A DNA stretch of 64,000 nucleotides from Janthinobacterium sp. (GCA_025360045.1 JANYCY010000019.1:1-64000), one strand, 5' to 3'. Positions 8,940-17,735 are shown, counted from the stretch's first letter. Program-made: numbers and translations. Notes: a model not told the origin generated them from the letters alone.

Positions 8940-10148
8940 ATGCTGAAATCGCTTACTCCAGAACGCCGTACTCAAGCCATGCTGCTGGTTTTGATGATGG
9001 TGATGTTTACCAGCATTGCAGACTTTATGATTCTGATGCCGTTGGCCCCTGATTTGATGCGGGAGATGCATATTGATACCGCTCAGTTCGGCTTTTTAGT
9101 CTCCGCCTATGCGCTGGCTGCAGGTGTTGCTTCTTTATTGGCTGCATCGCTGGCGGACCGTTTCGATCGGCGACAGGCGCTGTTGTTTTGTTATGCGGGC
9201 TTGGTACTGGCAACGATGGCTTGTTCTGCGGCAATGGGGTTTTATAGCTTGCTGGCCGCTCGTGCTTTAGCGGGTATTTTTGGCGGGGTCATTGGCTCGA
9301 TTATTTTTGCCATTGTGGGGGATTTAATTCTGCCAGAACGGCGCGGCTGGGCGATGAGTTGGGTGATGTTAGGTTTTTCACTTTCGGCGGTAGCTGGCGT
9401 GCCTTTGGGCTTATTTATTGCTGCGCATTCCAACTGGCGCATGCCCTTTGTGGCGCTGTCTTTGATGTGTGCGGTGGTTTGGATCGGTGTTTGGTACTTG
9501 CTGCCTGCGGTAAAAGGCCATCTAACTAAGGGCCAGCCCGTGCAGGGTATGTTGGCGGGATATAGAGAGCTATTTGCCGATCGCAATCACTGGTGGGCCT
9601 GCGGTGTAACGGCCATGCTTACGTTATCTGGATTTTGTGTGATTCCCTATATTGCCTCCACGATGGTGAGCAATTCAGGGCTAACGAGTCACGATTTGGT
9701 TTATATGTATTTATTGGGCGGTGTGGCGACGTTATTTTCAAGGCCGGTGATTGGTGGATTAATTGATCGCTATACACCCTCCCGCATCTTGGGCTATTTG
9801 GTGATTGCTAGTTTTGTGCCGCTTATTTTGGTTACGCAAACGTTTTCTTTATCGGTAGCGTGGCAGTTGTTATTTTCTACGCTGTTTTTTGTGTTTGTGA
9901 GTGGTCGCTTTATTCCTGCTACGGCGATGGTGACTGGCGCTACTGCTCCGCAAATGCGTGGCCGATTGATGGCTTTTAATTCCGCGACACAAAATTTCTC
10001 TTCAGGTATTGCGGCACTTTTAGCTGGGTTAATTATGACTCAGGCCAGTAATGGCAGAATTCTCAACTTTGATTGGGTGGGTTATTTAAGCTGCGTTTTT
10101 GGTGTATTGGCGATTTGGATGGCGCGACGGGTTAAAGCGGTTTCCTAG
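8940..10148 (+). CDS. MFS transporter, 12-helix type
   Basis: About 402 residues with twelve predicted membrane helices and the MFS signature loop between helices 2 and 3 (ADRFDRRQALLF), as in drug-proton antiporters of the DHA1 group. It probably exports a small molecule by proton exchange; the substrate is unknown. I chose the ATG at 8940 (MLKSLTPERR) because AGGAAAA precedes it at good spacing. The frame extends to 8889, but that start has only a weak upstream AAAGAA. Confidence 0.88.
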   Translation: MLKSLTPERRTQAMLLVLMMVMFTSIADFMILMPLAPDLMREMHIDTAQFGFLVSAYALAAGVASLLAASLADRFDRRQALLFCYAGLVLATMACSAAMGFYSLLAARALAGIFGGVIGSIIFAIVGDLILPERRGWAMSWVMLGFSLSAVAGVPLGLFIAAHSNWRMPFVALSLMCAVVWIGVWYLLPAVKGHLTKGQPVQGMLAGYRELFADRNHWWACGVTAMLTLSGFCVIPYIASTMVSNSGLTSHDLVYMYLLGGVATLFSRPVIGGLIDRYTPSRILGYLVIASFVPLILVTQTFSLSVAWQLLFSTLFFVFVSGRFIPATAMVTGATAPQMRGRLMAFNSATQNFSSGIAALLAGLIMTQASNGRILNFDWVGYLSCVFGVLAIWMARRVKAVS

Positions 10149-10191
10149 CCGCCTGTCGGACTGAAGACTGATCTACTGCGAGAAAAGTAAA

Positions 10192-10211
10192 AGGCTGATC
10201 TTGATCAGCCT
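10192..10211. terminator. Hairpin between convergent genes
   Basis: A perfect 9-bp stem (AGGCTGATC / GATCAGCCT) with a TT loop, lying between two convergent genes. The T run is weak, so termination strength is uncertain. Confidence 0.5.
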
Positions 10212-10243
10212 GCTTCGATTTGCTCATTGTTGCTCTGCTTTTA

Positions 10244-10459
10244 TCAGTCGACAATAATGATTAAGTTTCTTAAGTCTTCTTGGGTCTTTTCGCCTTTGCT
10301 CCAGCATACACGGGCGCGGCTGCCTTCTACTTTCATCACTAGCCCATCGATTTTTTCTGAGCCATCGATAGTTGCAATGCGGTTGACGCGCGTGTTAATC
10401 GCCATATTTTGTGAAGCAGAAAAAAAGAAGTGGTAAAGGCTGCCTAATAAGCTGATCAT
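10244..10459 (-). CDS. Small conserved-type hypothetical protein (71 aa)
   Basis: A 71-residue protein beginning MISLLGSLYHFFF. It has a short hydrophobic N-terminus, then a beta-rich part with VMKVEGSRARVCW and a C-terminal EDLRNLIIIVD. The pattern resembles small SH3-like barrel domains, but I cannot name a family. The ATG at 10459 is favoured over one 21 codons earlier because the longer N-terminus is not protein-like. A 15-bp palindrome lies about 55 bp upstream. Confidence 0.55.
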   Translation of the reverse strand: MISLLGSLYHFFFSASQNMAINTRVNRIATIDGSEKIDGLVMKVEGSRARVCWSKGEKTQEDLRNLIIIVD

Positions 10460-10512
10460 GGTCGTATCTCTATAATTTGTAATATTACTACGAATTTTAT
10501 AGGGGTTGATTT

Positions 10513-10527
10513 TGTAGTGCAACTACA
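10513..10527. promoter_or_regulatory. Small palindrome upstream of the 71-aa gene
   Basis: TGTAGT and its complement ACTACA flank GCA in the divergent region before yqfB. Size and place fit a repressor site, but no regulator is adjacent. Confidence 0.3.
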
Positions 10528-10682
10528 TTTTTGTGTGATTATCTACATGTCATTGCCATGGCTGCTTGTCATAAGTCTTTGATGCATAAATGGTTTGGTG
10601 ATTTTGCTGATAAATCGTGAGTTTTTATAGGGCTAGAGAGAAGCACAAGCTAGCTGTAGTGAGTACGTATAGGGGGAATCAA

Positions 10683-10991
10683 ATGCAAAAGATCACTTTT
10701 TTTAAACGTTTTGTTGACGATATTTTGGCCGAGCGTAAAACCATCACTATCCGTGATGCGAGCGAAGCCACTATGTGTGCCGGTGATATTCTAGAAGTCA
10801 GCACTTTAGAAGAAGGCCGCTGGTTTTGCCGCTTGCAGGTTTTATCGCTAACCCAAGTCAATCTGGCTGATTTAACACCCTTGCATGCCGCACAAGAAAA
10901 TATGGGCCTGCCTGAATTGAAGCAATTAATTCAGGAAATCTATCCAGAGCAGGATTATTTTTATGTGATTCACTTTGTATTGGTAAAGTAA
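10683..10991 (+). CDS. yqfB: N4-acetylcytidine amidohydrolase, YqfB type
   Basis: A 102-residue ASCH-domain protein that aligns along its whole length with E. coli YqfB (103 aa): ITFFKRFVDDILAERKTITI, a GDILEV strand, HAAQENMGLPELKQ and the C-terminal YFYVIHF. The YqfB family hydrolyses N4-acetylcytidine to cytidine, using a Lys/Thr/Glu set. The lysine and threonine of RKTITIRD and the glutamate of QENM are present. I chose the ATG at 10683 because AGGGGG lies 6 bases upstream and the protein then matches the family length; the longer frame from 10617 adds 22 unrelated residues. Confidence 0.88.
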   Translation: MQKITFFKRFVDDILAERKTITIRDASEATMCAGDILEVSTLEEGRWFCRLQVLSLTQVNLADLTPLHAAQENMGLPELKQLIQEIYPEQDYFYVIHFVLVK

Positions 10992-11072
10992 TCACAATCC
11001 TTTAGCATGCTCCATGCATTTCTTCGTTTGAAATGCTAATTCATTACCCATTTTTGCAAGGTTTTAATCAAT

Positions 11073-11768
11073 ATGCTGCAAACCTTAACTGTATTTTTTG
11101 GCAATATGCTTTTGGTTTTTGGCGCTTTAATGCCCATTTTAAATCCGCCGGGCCATGCTCCTATCTTTTTGACCATGACGGCCAATTACAACTCGCAAGA
11201 GCGGGTGATTTTGGCGCGTCGAGTTGGTATCTATAGTTTTATTTTGCTATTAGTTAGTATGTTTATTGGCAGTTATGTATTGGAGTTTTTTGGCGTGTCG
11301 CTACCGATAGTACAAGTTGGTGGTGGCTTGCTGGTAGCCACCGCTGGCTGGCAGTTGATGAGCTCGGGTGATGATGGTCATAAGGCTGCGGGGATGGTGC
11401 ATGTAGGGGCAACACGGCCAAGTAATGAGGAATTACGCGAGCGGGCATTTTATCCGCTGACTTTCCCCATTACGGTGGGGCCAGGCTCGATTACGGTAGC
11501 GATTGCCTTGGGTGCTGGCTTTAATGGGCCGGGCTTGCAGAAGTTTTCTATGCCTTTGGCGAGTTTAACTGCGGTAGCCATTACCTCTTATTCGCTTTAT
11601 TTGTGCTATCGCCATGCGGAGCGCTTGCTTAAATTATTGGGCAGCACCGGCTCGATTATTTTCTTGCGACTATCCGCGTTTATTTTAATGTGTATTGGGA
11701 TTCAGATTTTCTGGGATGGTTTTAGCGTGTTGTTTGGCACTTTATTGAGTAAGTCTTTAGTGCATTAA
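11073..11768 (+). CDS. MarC-family integral membrane protein
   Basis: A 231-residue inner-membrane protein with about six helices. It has the MarC/NAAT family N-terminal motif ALMPILNPPGHAPIFL and a second family segment, FPLTFPITVGPG (here YPLTFPITVGPGSI). The family was once tied to antibiotic resistance, but its true substrate is poorly known; amino-acid transport has been suggested for archaeal relatives. Single gene between yqfB and a minus-strand operon. Confidence 0.88.
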   Translation: MLQTLTVFFGNMLLVFGALMPILNPPGHAPIFLTMTANYNSQERVILARRVGIYSFILLLVSMFIGSYVLEFFGVSLPIVQVGGGLLVATAGWQLMSSGDDGHKAAGMVHVGATRPSNEELRERAFYPLTFPITVGPGSITVAIALGAGFNGPGLQKFSMPLASLTAVAITSYSLYLCYRHAERLLKLLGSTGSIIFLRLSAFILMCIGIQIFWDGFSVLFGTLLSKSLVH

Positions 11769-11792
11769 ATAGGTAAATTATTCTTTTTACGG

Positions 11793-11824
11793 CTCAAGGC
11801 TCACTGTGTGTTGTGAGCCTTGAG
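11793..11824. other. 12-bp perfect hairpin between convergent genes
   Basis: CTCAAGGCTCAC and its exact complement flank an 8-base GT-rich loop. No T run follows on either strand (AAAAAT on the plus side), so it is not a textbook intrinsic terminator. It may still protect 3' ends. Confidence 0.55.
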
Positions 11825-11846
11825 AAAAATCGATTTAATCCCCGCT

Positions 11847-12809
11847 TTAAAACAGCACCTCATCCAGCCGCTGACTAAAATCTTTAGGCGGAATCACATC
11901 GCTACGTAAGATTTTGACGGGTATCACGGTACGGTCAAGCCAGTTACCTCGTTCCACTAAAATATGGCAAAGCGTGATCTCTGCCGAATCCGGCGTATCG
12001 CAAATCACGCCCATTTTATTGAGTATTAAGCTTTGTACTTCTAGCTTCAGATGGCTATTGGCATCGGTGAGTGATGTTTCCAATAGCGCTAAGAGGGCAT
12101 CTGGCTCCAGCGCGCTACGGCAGGCGTTGAATTCTACGGATAATTTGTCTACTTCTTGGCTGAGCTGTGCATAGCGTGGCTCGGCAGGCTTGCAGTATCG
12201 CCAGCTCATTCTGACGTCATTTAGCTCGGCCTCTAGTTGGCGCTTAAATTGCTCTCTGGCTTCGATATGCCAAGTGGCATGGCTGGCGAGCAGCTTAAGC
12301 AGGCGCTGAACTAAAAGTTCTTGTAAATCATTGATATTTCCTGCCACTTGGCTGATCTGTTGCCCACGGCAAACCAGTACTTGCTGTGCAACATCTTGCC
12401 GCACGCTGTCACCACAAACCTCCATGCCGTAGCGTTGTTGAAGCTGGCTTTGCATCACCAAGACGGCATATGCGTGCTGGGCGAATGGATTTTGATCAAA
12501 CCAGCTCCGCACTTCTTCAGAATGGCTAATGGTGGCTTGTACACTATCGGCGGTGCCAAACGCGGCATGAGCATGTGCTTCTTGATTCCAGCTAGTGCTT
12601 GATAATTCTATGGGCTCGGGGAGTTGCGCGACTACGCGTTGGCTCCAAGAATAAGCAATCGCATAGGCGTTTTGTAAACGATCTTGATAACGCCGCGCAA
12701 GCTTAATGCGCGGATTAGCACTCTCAGCCAAAGCAGTGAGCAGGGCTGGATCATGTGGGCTGGGTGTTTTACGGGTAAAGAGGGCGCTAAGCGCATTCCA
12801 AAAGCTCAT
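11847..12809 (-). CDS. Hypothetical protein, operon partner of acetyltransferase
   Basis: About 320 residues, not recognised. It appears soluble and largely helical, with a central charged, possibly coiled segment (about 190-245: REQFKRQLEAELNDVR, then EVDKLSVEFNACR) and a C-terminal VKILRSDVIPPKDF. The start is set by translational coupling: its ATG overlaps the acetyltransferase stop as ATGA. The longer frame starting 6 bases earlier is less likely. The two genes form an operon, with the acetyltransferase first. Confidence 0.7.
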   Translation of the reverse strand: MSFWNALSALFTRKTPSPHDPALLTALAESANPRIKLARRYQDRLQNAYAIAYSWSQRVVAQLPEPIELSSTSWNQEAHAHAAFGTADSVQATISHSEEVRSWFDQNPFAQHAYAVLVMQSQLQQRYGMEVCGDSVRQDVAQQVLVCRGQQISQVAGNINDLQELLVQRLLKLLASHATWHIEAREQFKRQLEAELNDVRMSWRYCKPAEPRYAQLSQEVDKLSVEFNACRSALEPDALLALLETSLTDANSHLKLEVQSLILNKMGVICDTPDSAEITLCHILVERGNWLDRTVIPVKILRSDVIPPKDFSQRLDEVLF

Positions 12810-13378
12810 GGGCAATCCAAATAAAGAGTTGTGATGTCTGGCTCCTCCAGCTGGCGAATAATTCGTGCAGGGTTGCCCGCGACCAGCGTGCAGCGTGGTA
12901 CGTCATGCGTCACTACCGCTCCTGCTCCCACAACACTATGATCGCCTATGCTGATTCCGGGGCAAATAATCGCCCCCGCACCGATCCACACATTGCTACC
13001 AATATTGACTGGCTTGGCGGTAAAGGCGTATTGCTGGCGTTCGGTGGGATCGACTGGGTGGCTAATACTGATAATCTGCACATGCGGGCCGATCAGGCTG
13101 TGGTCGCCGATTTTGATCGGCGCACCACCTAAAATACTCACCCCTAGATTGATCATTACTTTACGCCCAAGTTCAACTTCCCAGCCACGTGATAAATACA
13201 GCGGCGGATAAATCGTCACTTGCTCGGCATTAGCAAAAAGGGCTTGGATCAATTCAGGGCGTTCATCAGGCGCACTATTATTAAATTGCTTAAGTAGCAT
13301 GTGCTCTGCAATAAATGGAGCCGGATCGATGTTTTCTAAAGCGCTAAAATGATAGTAAGTCGTTTCAGACACGATCAA
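12806..13378 (-). CDS. Left-handed beta-helix O-acetyltransferase
   Basis: A 190-residue protein of the LacA/Maa/NodL type. It has an N-terminal cap, then hexapeptide repeats (IGDHSLIGPHVQIISI, IGSNVWIGAGAIICPG, IGDHSVVGAGAVVTHD) and the C-terminal GNPARIIR that closes the fold. The catalytic histidine is the one in SISHPVDP. It transfers acetyl from acetyl-CoA to a sugar or similar hydroxyl; the acceptor is unknown. First gene of a two-gene minus-strand operon, ending in an ATGA overlap with the hypothetical protein. Confidence 0.88.
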   Translation of the reverse strand: MIVSETTYYHFSALENIDPAPFIAEHMLLKQFNNSAPDERPELIQALFANAEQVTIYPPLYLSRGWEVELGRKVMINLGVSILGGAPIKIGDHSLIGPHVQIISISHPVDPTERQQYAFTAKPVNIGSNVWIGAGAIICPGISIGDHSVVGAGAVVTHDVPRCTLVAGNPARIIRQLEEPDITTLYLDCP

Positions 13379-13405
13379 TTCCTTGCTCGTTTTACGGTTT
13401 GGCTT

Positions 13406-14293
13406 CTAATGTTTTTTACTGACAATCCACACGCCTAGCATCACAATCGCCGCGCCCAGCCATTGAATCGCGCTAAGGCGTTCATCCAAAATGCCGATAC
13501 TCATTAAAATAGACAGCATAGGGCCAAGGCTGCCAATGATGGCAGTACGGCTAGCACCGATGCGGCTCATGGCGGCGGCGGTGGCGTAAATCGGTAGCAC
13601 GGTTGCAAAAACGGCCATCGCAGCGGCAAGGCCGTAAACCGGTAGCGGCTGAACGAGCGCATTAATCGGGTGAGTGACTAAAAAATGGCAGAGCACGGCA
13701 ATGCTCGATACGGTAAGCCCCAGCTCGGTAAAACGCATCGCGCCCACGCGGGCAATCACTTTGGGACTGAGGCTCATATACAGCGCATAGCAGGTGGTGC
13801 TGGCGACAATAAAGCCAATGCCCAGCCAATCTGCATTCGCCTCGCCTAAGCTAGGCGCAATGACGAGGGCGATGCCTAGGTAGGTGAGCGGCAGCGCTTG
13901 CTTCATCCGCCTTGTCATTACGGTGCCGGTGAGCAGCACCGAAAACAGCACCGTTAGCGTGGGATAAAGGCTGAGAATCAGCCGCTCTAAGCTGGCACTG
14001 ACCGTCATTAAGCCAATAAAATCCAGCACACTGGCGAGGTAATAGCCTAAAAGCCCCAAACCAATCAGCGCTAAATAATCGCGCCCAGCCAAGCGGGCTT
14101 TGCTGCGCCACAGGCTATACGAGGCTAAGATCAGCAGCACAAATAGCATGCGTAAACAGACCAAGGTAATGGCATCTACGCCGTGGCGGTAAGCCAATTT
14201 GGCAAAAATGGCTTTGCACGAAAAGCCGGTAGCGGCAAAAATGGCGAGAATGACGCCAATCCGAAAGGAGGTATTGTTAGCGGTGCTATACAT
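13406..14293 (-). CDS. DMT-superfamily EamA transporter
   Basis: A 295-residue membrane protein with ten predicted helices, made of two EamA repeats (about residues 12-145 and 155-290). Family features include the first-repeat ending LYPTLTVLFSVLL and the second-repeat ILDERLSAIQWLGAAIVMLG. Members export amino acids or other metabolites. The substrate cannot be read from the sequence. It lies 27 bp downstream of the acetyltransferase start in the same orientation and may share transcription. Confidence 0.9.
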   Translation of the reverse strand: MYSTANNTSFRIGVILAIFAATGFSCKAIFAKLAYRHGVDAITLVCLRMLFVLLILASYSLWRSKARLAGRDYLALIGLGLLGYYLASVLDFIGLMTVSASLERLILSLYPTLTVLFSVLLTGTVMTRRMKQALPLTYLGIALVIAPSLGEANADWLGIGFIVASTTCYALYMSLSPKVIARVGAMRFTELGLTVSSIAVLCHFLVTHPINALVQPLPVYGLAAAMAVFATVLPIYATAAAMSRIGASRTAIIGSLGPMLSILMSIGILDERLSAIQWLGAAIVMLGVWIVSKKH

Positions 14294-14355
14294 GGATGGC
14301 CTGTATTTGTAGGGCAGGAGCTTACCCGCCAGTGCTCATGAAACATCAACAGACC

Positions 14356-15171
14356 CTAAGGATTAGCAATTTTTGCTAGCCCAGCCTGTATCAGGTGGTA
14401 GGCAATGCTCGCATTGCTGGGTAGCTCGGGTAGGTTTTCTAGGCCAAACCACTGCGCATCTTCGATCTCTCCTTCCTGGGGTATGATCTCCCCTGAAACA
14501 TAATCTGCGATAAAAGCGAGCATCAAAGAGTGCGGAAAAGGATGACTTTGGCTGCCAAACCAGCTCAGGTTGGAGACTTTTACCCCTACCTCTTCATAAA
14601 TTTCACGAAAAATAGCTTCTTCACAGCTTTCTCCAGCCTCTACAAAGCCAGCGAGCGCACTGTAAACACCGGGGCGAAAATGGGGGGAGCGGGCTAAAAG
14701 CAGCTGCTGGTCTTTCTTAATGAGCACCATAATCGCGGGTGAAACTCTGGGATAAGCACGGTGCAAGCAGGCTGGGCATTCTCTGGCGGTTTCTTTAGCC
14801 ATTCGGGTGGTCGCCGTACCACAACAGCCACAAAAGCGGTGCTGCCTATCAAAGGTCAGCAATTGCTGCGCTCTAGCGGCTATCCAATAATGACTATCCT
14901 CAATTAAACCCCAAGCCGCGCGTAGGCCCATCGCTTGCAGATCCGCCGAGTGCGTGGTGTCTTTGTGCCAAGCAATTAATACACAGGCTTGCCCTGCGAC
15001 GCTGCCAATTTGCACCGCAATCTCGGCATTAGCAGGCGGCGGTAAATCGTTAGCAGTGGGCAGGCTGCCATCGGGATAAACCAATAGCTGGTCACCGATA
15101 AAAGCCAAGCACAGGCTATCGCTGCTGAGTGCTCGGTGTTTGTATTCTGGAATAAACTCAATCGGGAGCAT
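14356..15171 (-). CDS. nudC: NADH pyrophosphatase NudC
   Basis: A 271-residue Nudix hydrolase of the NudC family, which splits NAD(H) to NMN(H) and AMP and removes NAD caps from RNA. A four-cysteine zinc ribbon is present (CGCC near residue 113, CPAC near 132), and the Nudix box follows (GFVEAGE..., REIYEEVGV, about residues 180-202). The family's nicotinamide-nucleotide motif SQPWPFPxS is present as SQSHPFPHS, so the PW pair is changed to SH. Length fits the E. coli protein (257 aa). It is likely cotranscribed with the exporter gene upstream, 28 bp away. Confidence 0.92.
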   Translation of the reverse strand: MLPIEFIPEYKHRALSSDSLCLAFIGDQLLVYPDGSLPTANDLPPPANAEIAVQIGSVAGQACVLIAWHKDTTHSADLQAMGLRAAWGLIEDSHYWIAARAQQLLTFDRQHRFCGCCGTATTRMAKETARECPACLHRAYPRVSPAIMVLIKKDQQLLLARSPHFRPGVYSALAGFVEAGESCEEAIFREIYEEVGVKVSNLSWFGSQSHPFPHSLMLAFIADYVSGEIIPQEGEIEDAQWFGLENLPELPSNASIAYHLIQAGLAKIANP

Positions 15172-15199
15172 GGTTGATTCTTTAGAGTGAGTGGGCTGT

Positions 15200-15958
15200 T
15201 TAATGCAGGGCTTTAATAAGTAGTGATATGCCAGTCAGGATGGTGACGCTTTCAAAGCAGCGTTTAATCATTTGATTACCCTGCTTTAATCCCCAGTGCG
15301 CACCTAGATAACCACCCAAGGCCGAGGCCAGGAGTAGAGCGGGAATCCACGGCCAGTACACGCCCGCTTGCAAGGCCAAGGATATTGCCCCCGCACTATT
15401 CCAAAACAGCCCTACCAAAACCATGGTGTAAGCCACGGCCTGTTTGTAATCCATACCAAACCAGTGCACCAGCCATAGGGTGACAAATAGACCTGTGCCT
15501 GATGTAAACGAGCCGTTAAGGATGCCAATAAAGAATAAGCCCGCCACGCCCAGCCACAGTTTTGAGCCGCTGCGATGGCGGCTTTGCTGTTGCTGACCAA
15601 GGGCTGGGGAAAAGAGCGAGTACAGGCCCAAACCACTGGTCAGGATGGCTAAAATTAATAGCGTCCAGTATTCAGGAATATGCAGAACCAGCAGGGTGCC
15701 AATCAGCACGCCGGGTAAGCCGCTTGCCAGCACCAAGGCAGAAAATCGCCAGTTTAGCGTGCCTGCTTTTAAGTGCTTTGCGGTTGCGCCTAAGCCCAGC
15801 GCGACACTGGCTACTTTATGCGTTGCCAAGGCCACTGGAAAAGCCAAACCTAGAAACAACAAAATAGGCAGTTGCAGCAGCCCCGCGCCACCGCCAGCGA
15901 GGGCAGAAAGCGTATTGGCAATTAAAGAAACAATAAATAAGGCGAGTAATTCTGTCAT
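15200..15958 (-). CDS. TauE/SafE-family sulfite/anion exporter
   Basis: A 252-residue protein with about eight membrane helices and the two-repeat TauE/SafE architecture. The first-repeat motif is GGGAGLLQLPILLFLGL followed by ATHKVASVALG, and the second-repeat motif is GILNGSFTSGTGLFVTLWLV. The family exports sulfite, sulfoacetate or related organosulfur anions. No sulfur genes are near, so the substrate is open. Confidence 0.9.
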   Translation of the reverse strand: MTELLALFIVSLIANTLSALAGGGAGLLQLPILLFLGLAFPVALATHKVASVALGLGATAKHLKAGTLNWRFSALVLASGLPGVLIGTLLVLHIPEYWTLLILAILTSGLGLYSLFSPALGQQQQSRHRSGSKLWLGVAGLFFIGILNGSFTSGTGLFVTLWLVHWFGMDYKQAVAYTMVLVGLFWNSAGAISLALQAGVYWPWIPALLLASALGGYLGAHWGLKQGNQMIKRCFESVTILTGISLLIKALH

Positions 15959-16080
15959 TGGGGGCTTTTTAGGGGCTGTTGACGCTGCCGTCTCAGCGCA
16001 ATTCTGAATGAAGCGTCAACAGCTCCTTGGGCGTGTATCGCTTTAAATCTGCATAAAAATTGTATTTATTTAATCTGGAG

Positions 16081-16293
16081 CTACTTTAAGTAGACGAGTT
16101 TTACTTGTTTGTCGTTTAAATACATCATTACCACGCATTCTGCCCATGATTTCGCTGAATATTTTTGTGGGTTTTTGTCAGGATACGCAAGTTTTTGATC
16201 TAGGTCAGCAAGATGCTGTAGGAATAAAATGCTCTTGTTAAAAGATACGAAGTGGCTAAATAGGCCAATCTTGCGCTGATTTGCCTCGAGCAT
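16081..16293 (-). CDS. Possible small hypothetical protein (70 aa)
   Basis: A 70-codon frame with a protein-like composition (LFLQHLADLDQKLAYPDK, then KSWAECVVMMYL). It has no clear ribosome binding site at its ATG and no recognised family. It sits alone in an otherwise empty gap. Treat as a weak call. Confidence 0.3.
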   Translation of the reverse strand: MLEANQRKIGLFSHFVSFNKSILFLQHLADLDQKLAYPDKNPQKYSAKSWAECVVMMYLNDKQVKLVYLK

Positions 16294-16347
16294 AATGATG
16301 TTGCCATTTTCTTACAGCCGACTACCATATATCAGTCATGAAATAGG

Positions 16348-16415
16348 CCTAGGGCTGACCTAGGGATAGTCCTAGGCTGGTTTGGCTTGTCAAACATTCG
16401 TTTGATTCGTAGCAT
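16348..16415 (+). promoter_or_regulatory. CCTAGG triplet and predicted sigma-70 promoter
   Basis: Three identical 6-bp palindromes CCTAGG start at 16348, 16359 and 16371, 11 and 12 bases apart, about one helical turn each. Eleven bases after the third comes TTGTCA (16387-16392), a 17-base spacer and TAGCAT (16410-16415), a fair -35/-10 pair. The boxes would lie just upstream of -35, where an activator binds. Confidence 0.45.
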
Positions 16416-16487
16416 GAAGATTGTTTCTCAACGACAGAGCATAGTGCTTTGGGTTGCGGTAAACCAATAACAAGACGGGAGATTTAC

Positions 16488-17678
16488 ATGAATATTTCGC
16501 TGCCACGGGCAAGTTGCCCACTTGCTGTTTTGCTGCTGACCTCCTTGCTCGCCGCATGTGGTGGCGGTGGTGATGTAAGCACCCCAGCGGACACCCGCAA
16601 TATCAAAGAAGTGGTTTCTTTTGGTGACAGCCTGAGCGACGTGGGCACGTATAACCCGACTACGGCTGATGCTGATCTAACGAATGATATTCCCGTGGGT
16701 TTACGTTTTACCACTAAGCCTGCTACCGCCCCAACGGGGGCCGTGTGGACAGAAATTCTGGCCGCAGAATATGGCCTGAACATTACGCCTAATCGTCTGG
16801 TGAATTTTAGCGGGCTTAATCCTGCAACCGGTGCTCCTGTTGGCACGCCAAGCACGATGGGCAAAATTTATGACTTGGGTGGTAGTGCTTATGCAGAAGG
16901 TGGCGCACGAATTGCAACTGAGCTGACCGTCAATGCGAAAGGCCAAGTAATTAACAATGGCTTAGTCACTGTTGCTCCGGGCGCAACTTATCAGTCAGCT
17001 ACAGCTCTTTCTATTAAGAGCCAAATTGCTAAGTATAAAGCTGCACGCTCTAGTTTTAACGCTAGCCAACTGGTTTTGATTCAAGGTGGGCCAAATGATT
17101 TCTTTGCTTTCTTGGCGGGAGTTGCTGCAGCACCTAGTAGCGCAACACCTGCGGCCATTCAATCCGTGATTGCTCAGAATGCAACCGCCATGGTTACACA
17201 AGTGAAAACCTTGCTTGCAATGGGGGCGAGCAAAGTGGTGTATGCCAATATGCCTGATCTAGGTGTTACACCTCAATTTGCATCAACACCATTAAAAGGC
17301 TTGGCCACTACACTGTCTGTTGAATATAACAAAGCAGTAGCGGCGGCTTTAGACGCTGAAGTGACTGCGAAACAAGTGGTTATTTTTGATACTTCAGCCT
17401 TGGTTGCTAAGGCGATTGCTAGCCCTATAACTTTTGGCTTGGTGAATACAACGAATATGGCATGCAATAACGACACCACGCCATCTGCAACGCCGCTGCC
17501 TGGTACAACTGATCCCACTAAAGTGTCGGCGCTTACATGTACTGGCAAATCTTTGGTTGCCGTGGGTGCAGACACCAATTATCTATTTGCTGATGGTGTT
17601 CACCCTAGTATTGCTGCTCATACTATCTTGGGTAAAACGGCCGCAGCAGAAGCAATGGCAAAAGGCTTTGCTAAGTAA
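16488..17678 (+). CDS. SGNH/GDSL hydrolase lipoprotein
   Basis: About 396 residues with a lipoprotein signal peptide and lipobox LLAAC followed by a glycine run, so it is probably anchored in the outer membrane. Esterase/lipase blocks are present: FGDSLSD (block I serine, about residue 47), GPNDFF (block III, about 201) and DGVHPS (block V Asp and His, about 369). Length and order fit extracellular GDSL lipases or acyltransferases. No autotransporter domain is present. The ATG at 16488 is chosen because it starts the signal peptide and has GGGAGA upstream; the frame from 16449 lacks both. A strong terminator follows. Confidence 0.88.
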   Translation: MNISLPRASCPLAVLLLTSLLAACGGGGDVSTPADTRNIKEVVSFGDSLSDVGTYNPTTADADLTNDIPVGLRFTTKPATAPTGAVWTEILAAEYGLNITPNRLVNFSGLNPATGAPVGTPSTMGKIYDLGGSAYAEGGARIATELTVNAKGQVINNGLVTVAPGATYQSATALSIKSQIAKYKAARSSFNASQLVLIQGGPNDFFAFLAGVAAAPSSATPAAIQSVIAQNATAMVTQVKTLLAMGASKVVYANMPDLGVTPQFASTPLKGLATTLSVEYNKAVAAALDAEVTAKQVVIFDTSALVAKAIASPITFGLVNTTNMACNNDTTPSATPLPGTTDPTKVSALTCTGKSLVAVGADTNYLFADGVHPSIAAHTILGKTAAAEAMAKGFAK

Positions 17679-17698
17679 AACCAAGCTGTTTGAGTGAT

Positions 17699-17735
17699 AA
17701 AACCGCGTTTAGCCTTGAGCTAAACGCGGTTTTTT
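17699..17735 (+). terminator. Rho-independent terminator of GDSL gene
   Basis: A perfect 14-bp stem (AAAACCGCGTTTAG and complement) with a 7-base loop, running into six T residues. Confidence 0.9.

Larger units (their letters stand above)
15959..16487. other. Gap with doubtful small ORF and lipase promoter
   Basis: About 530 bases between the exporter and the GDSL lipoprotein. The left third has no recognised element. A doubtful 70-codon minus-strand frame lies in the middle. The right end holds three CCTAGG boxes and a predicted sigma-70 promoter, listed separately. Confidence 0.5.

Noticed and set aside
9242-9586. 114-codon antisense frame within the MFS gene
   Set aside because: Fully inside a well-supported membrane transporter; composition is typical of a shadow frame.
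10513-10527. Shared operator between the 71-aa gene and the MarR-GNAT gene (common GCAACTA word)
   Set aside because: The two palindromes differ in arm length and spacing, and the shared word is too short to mean much.
16484-16864. 126-codon antisense frame in the GDSL gene
   Set aside because: Overlaps the signal peptide and catalytic block of a clear lipoprotein and has no start signals.
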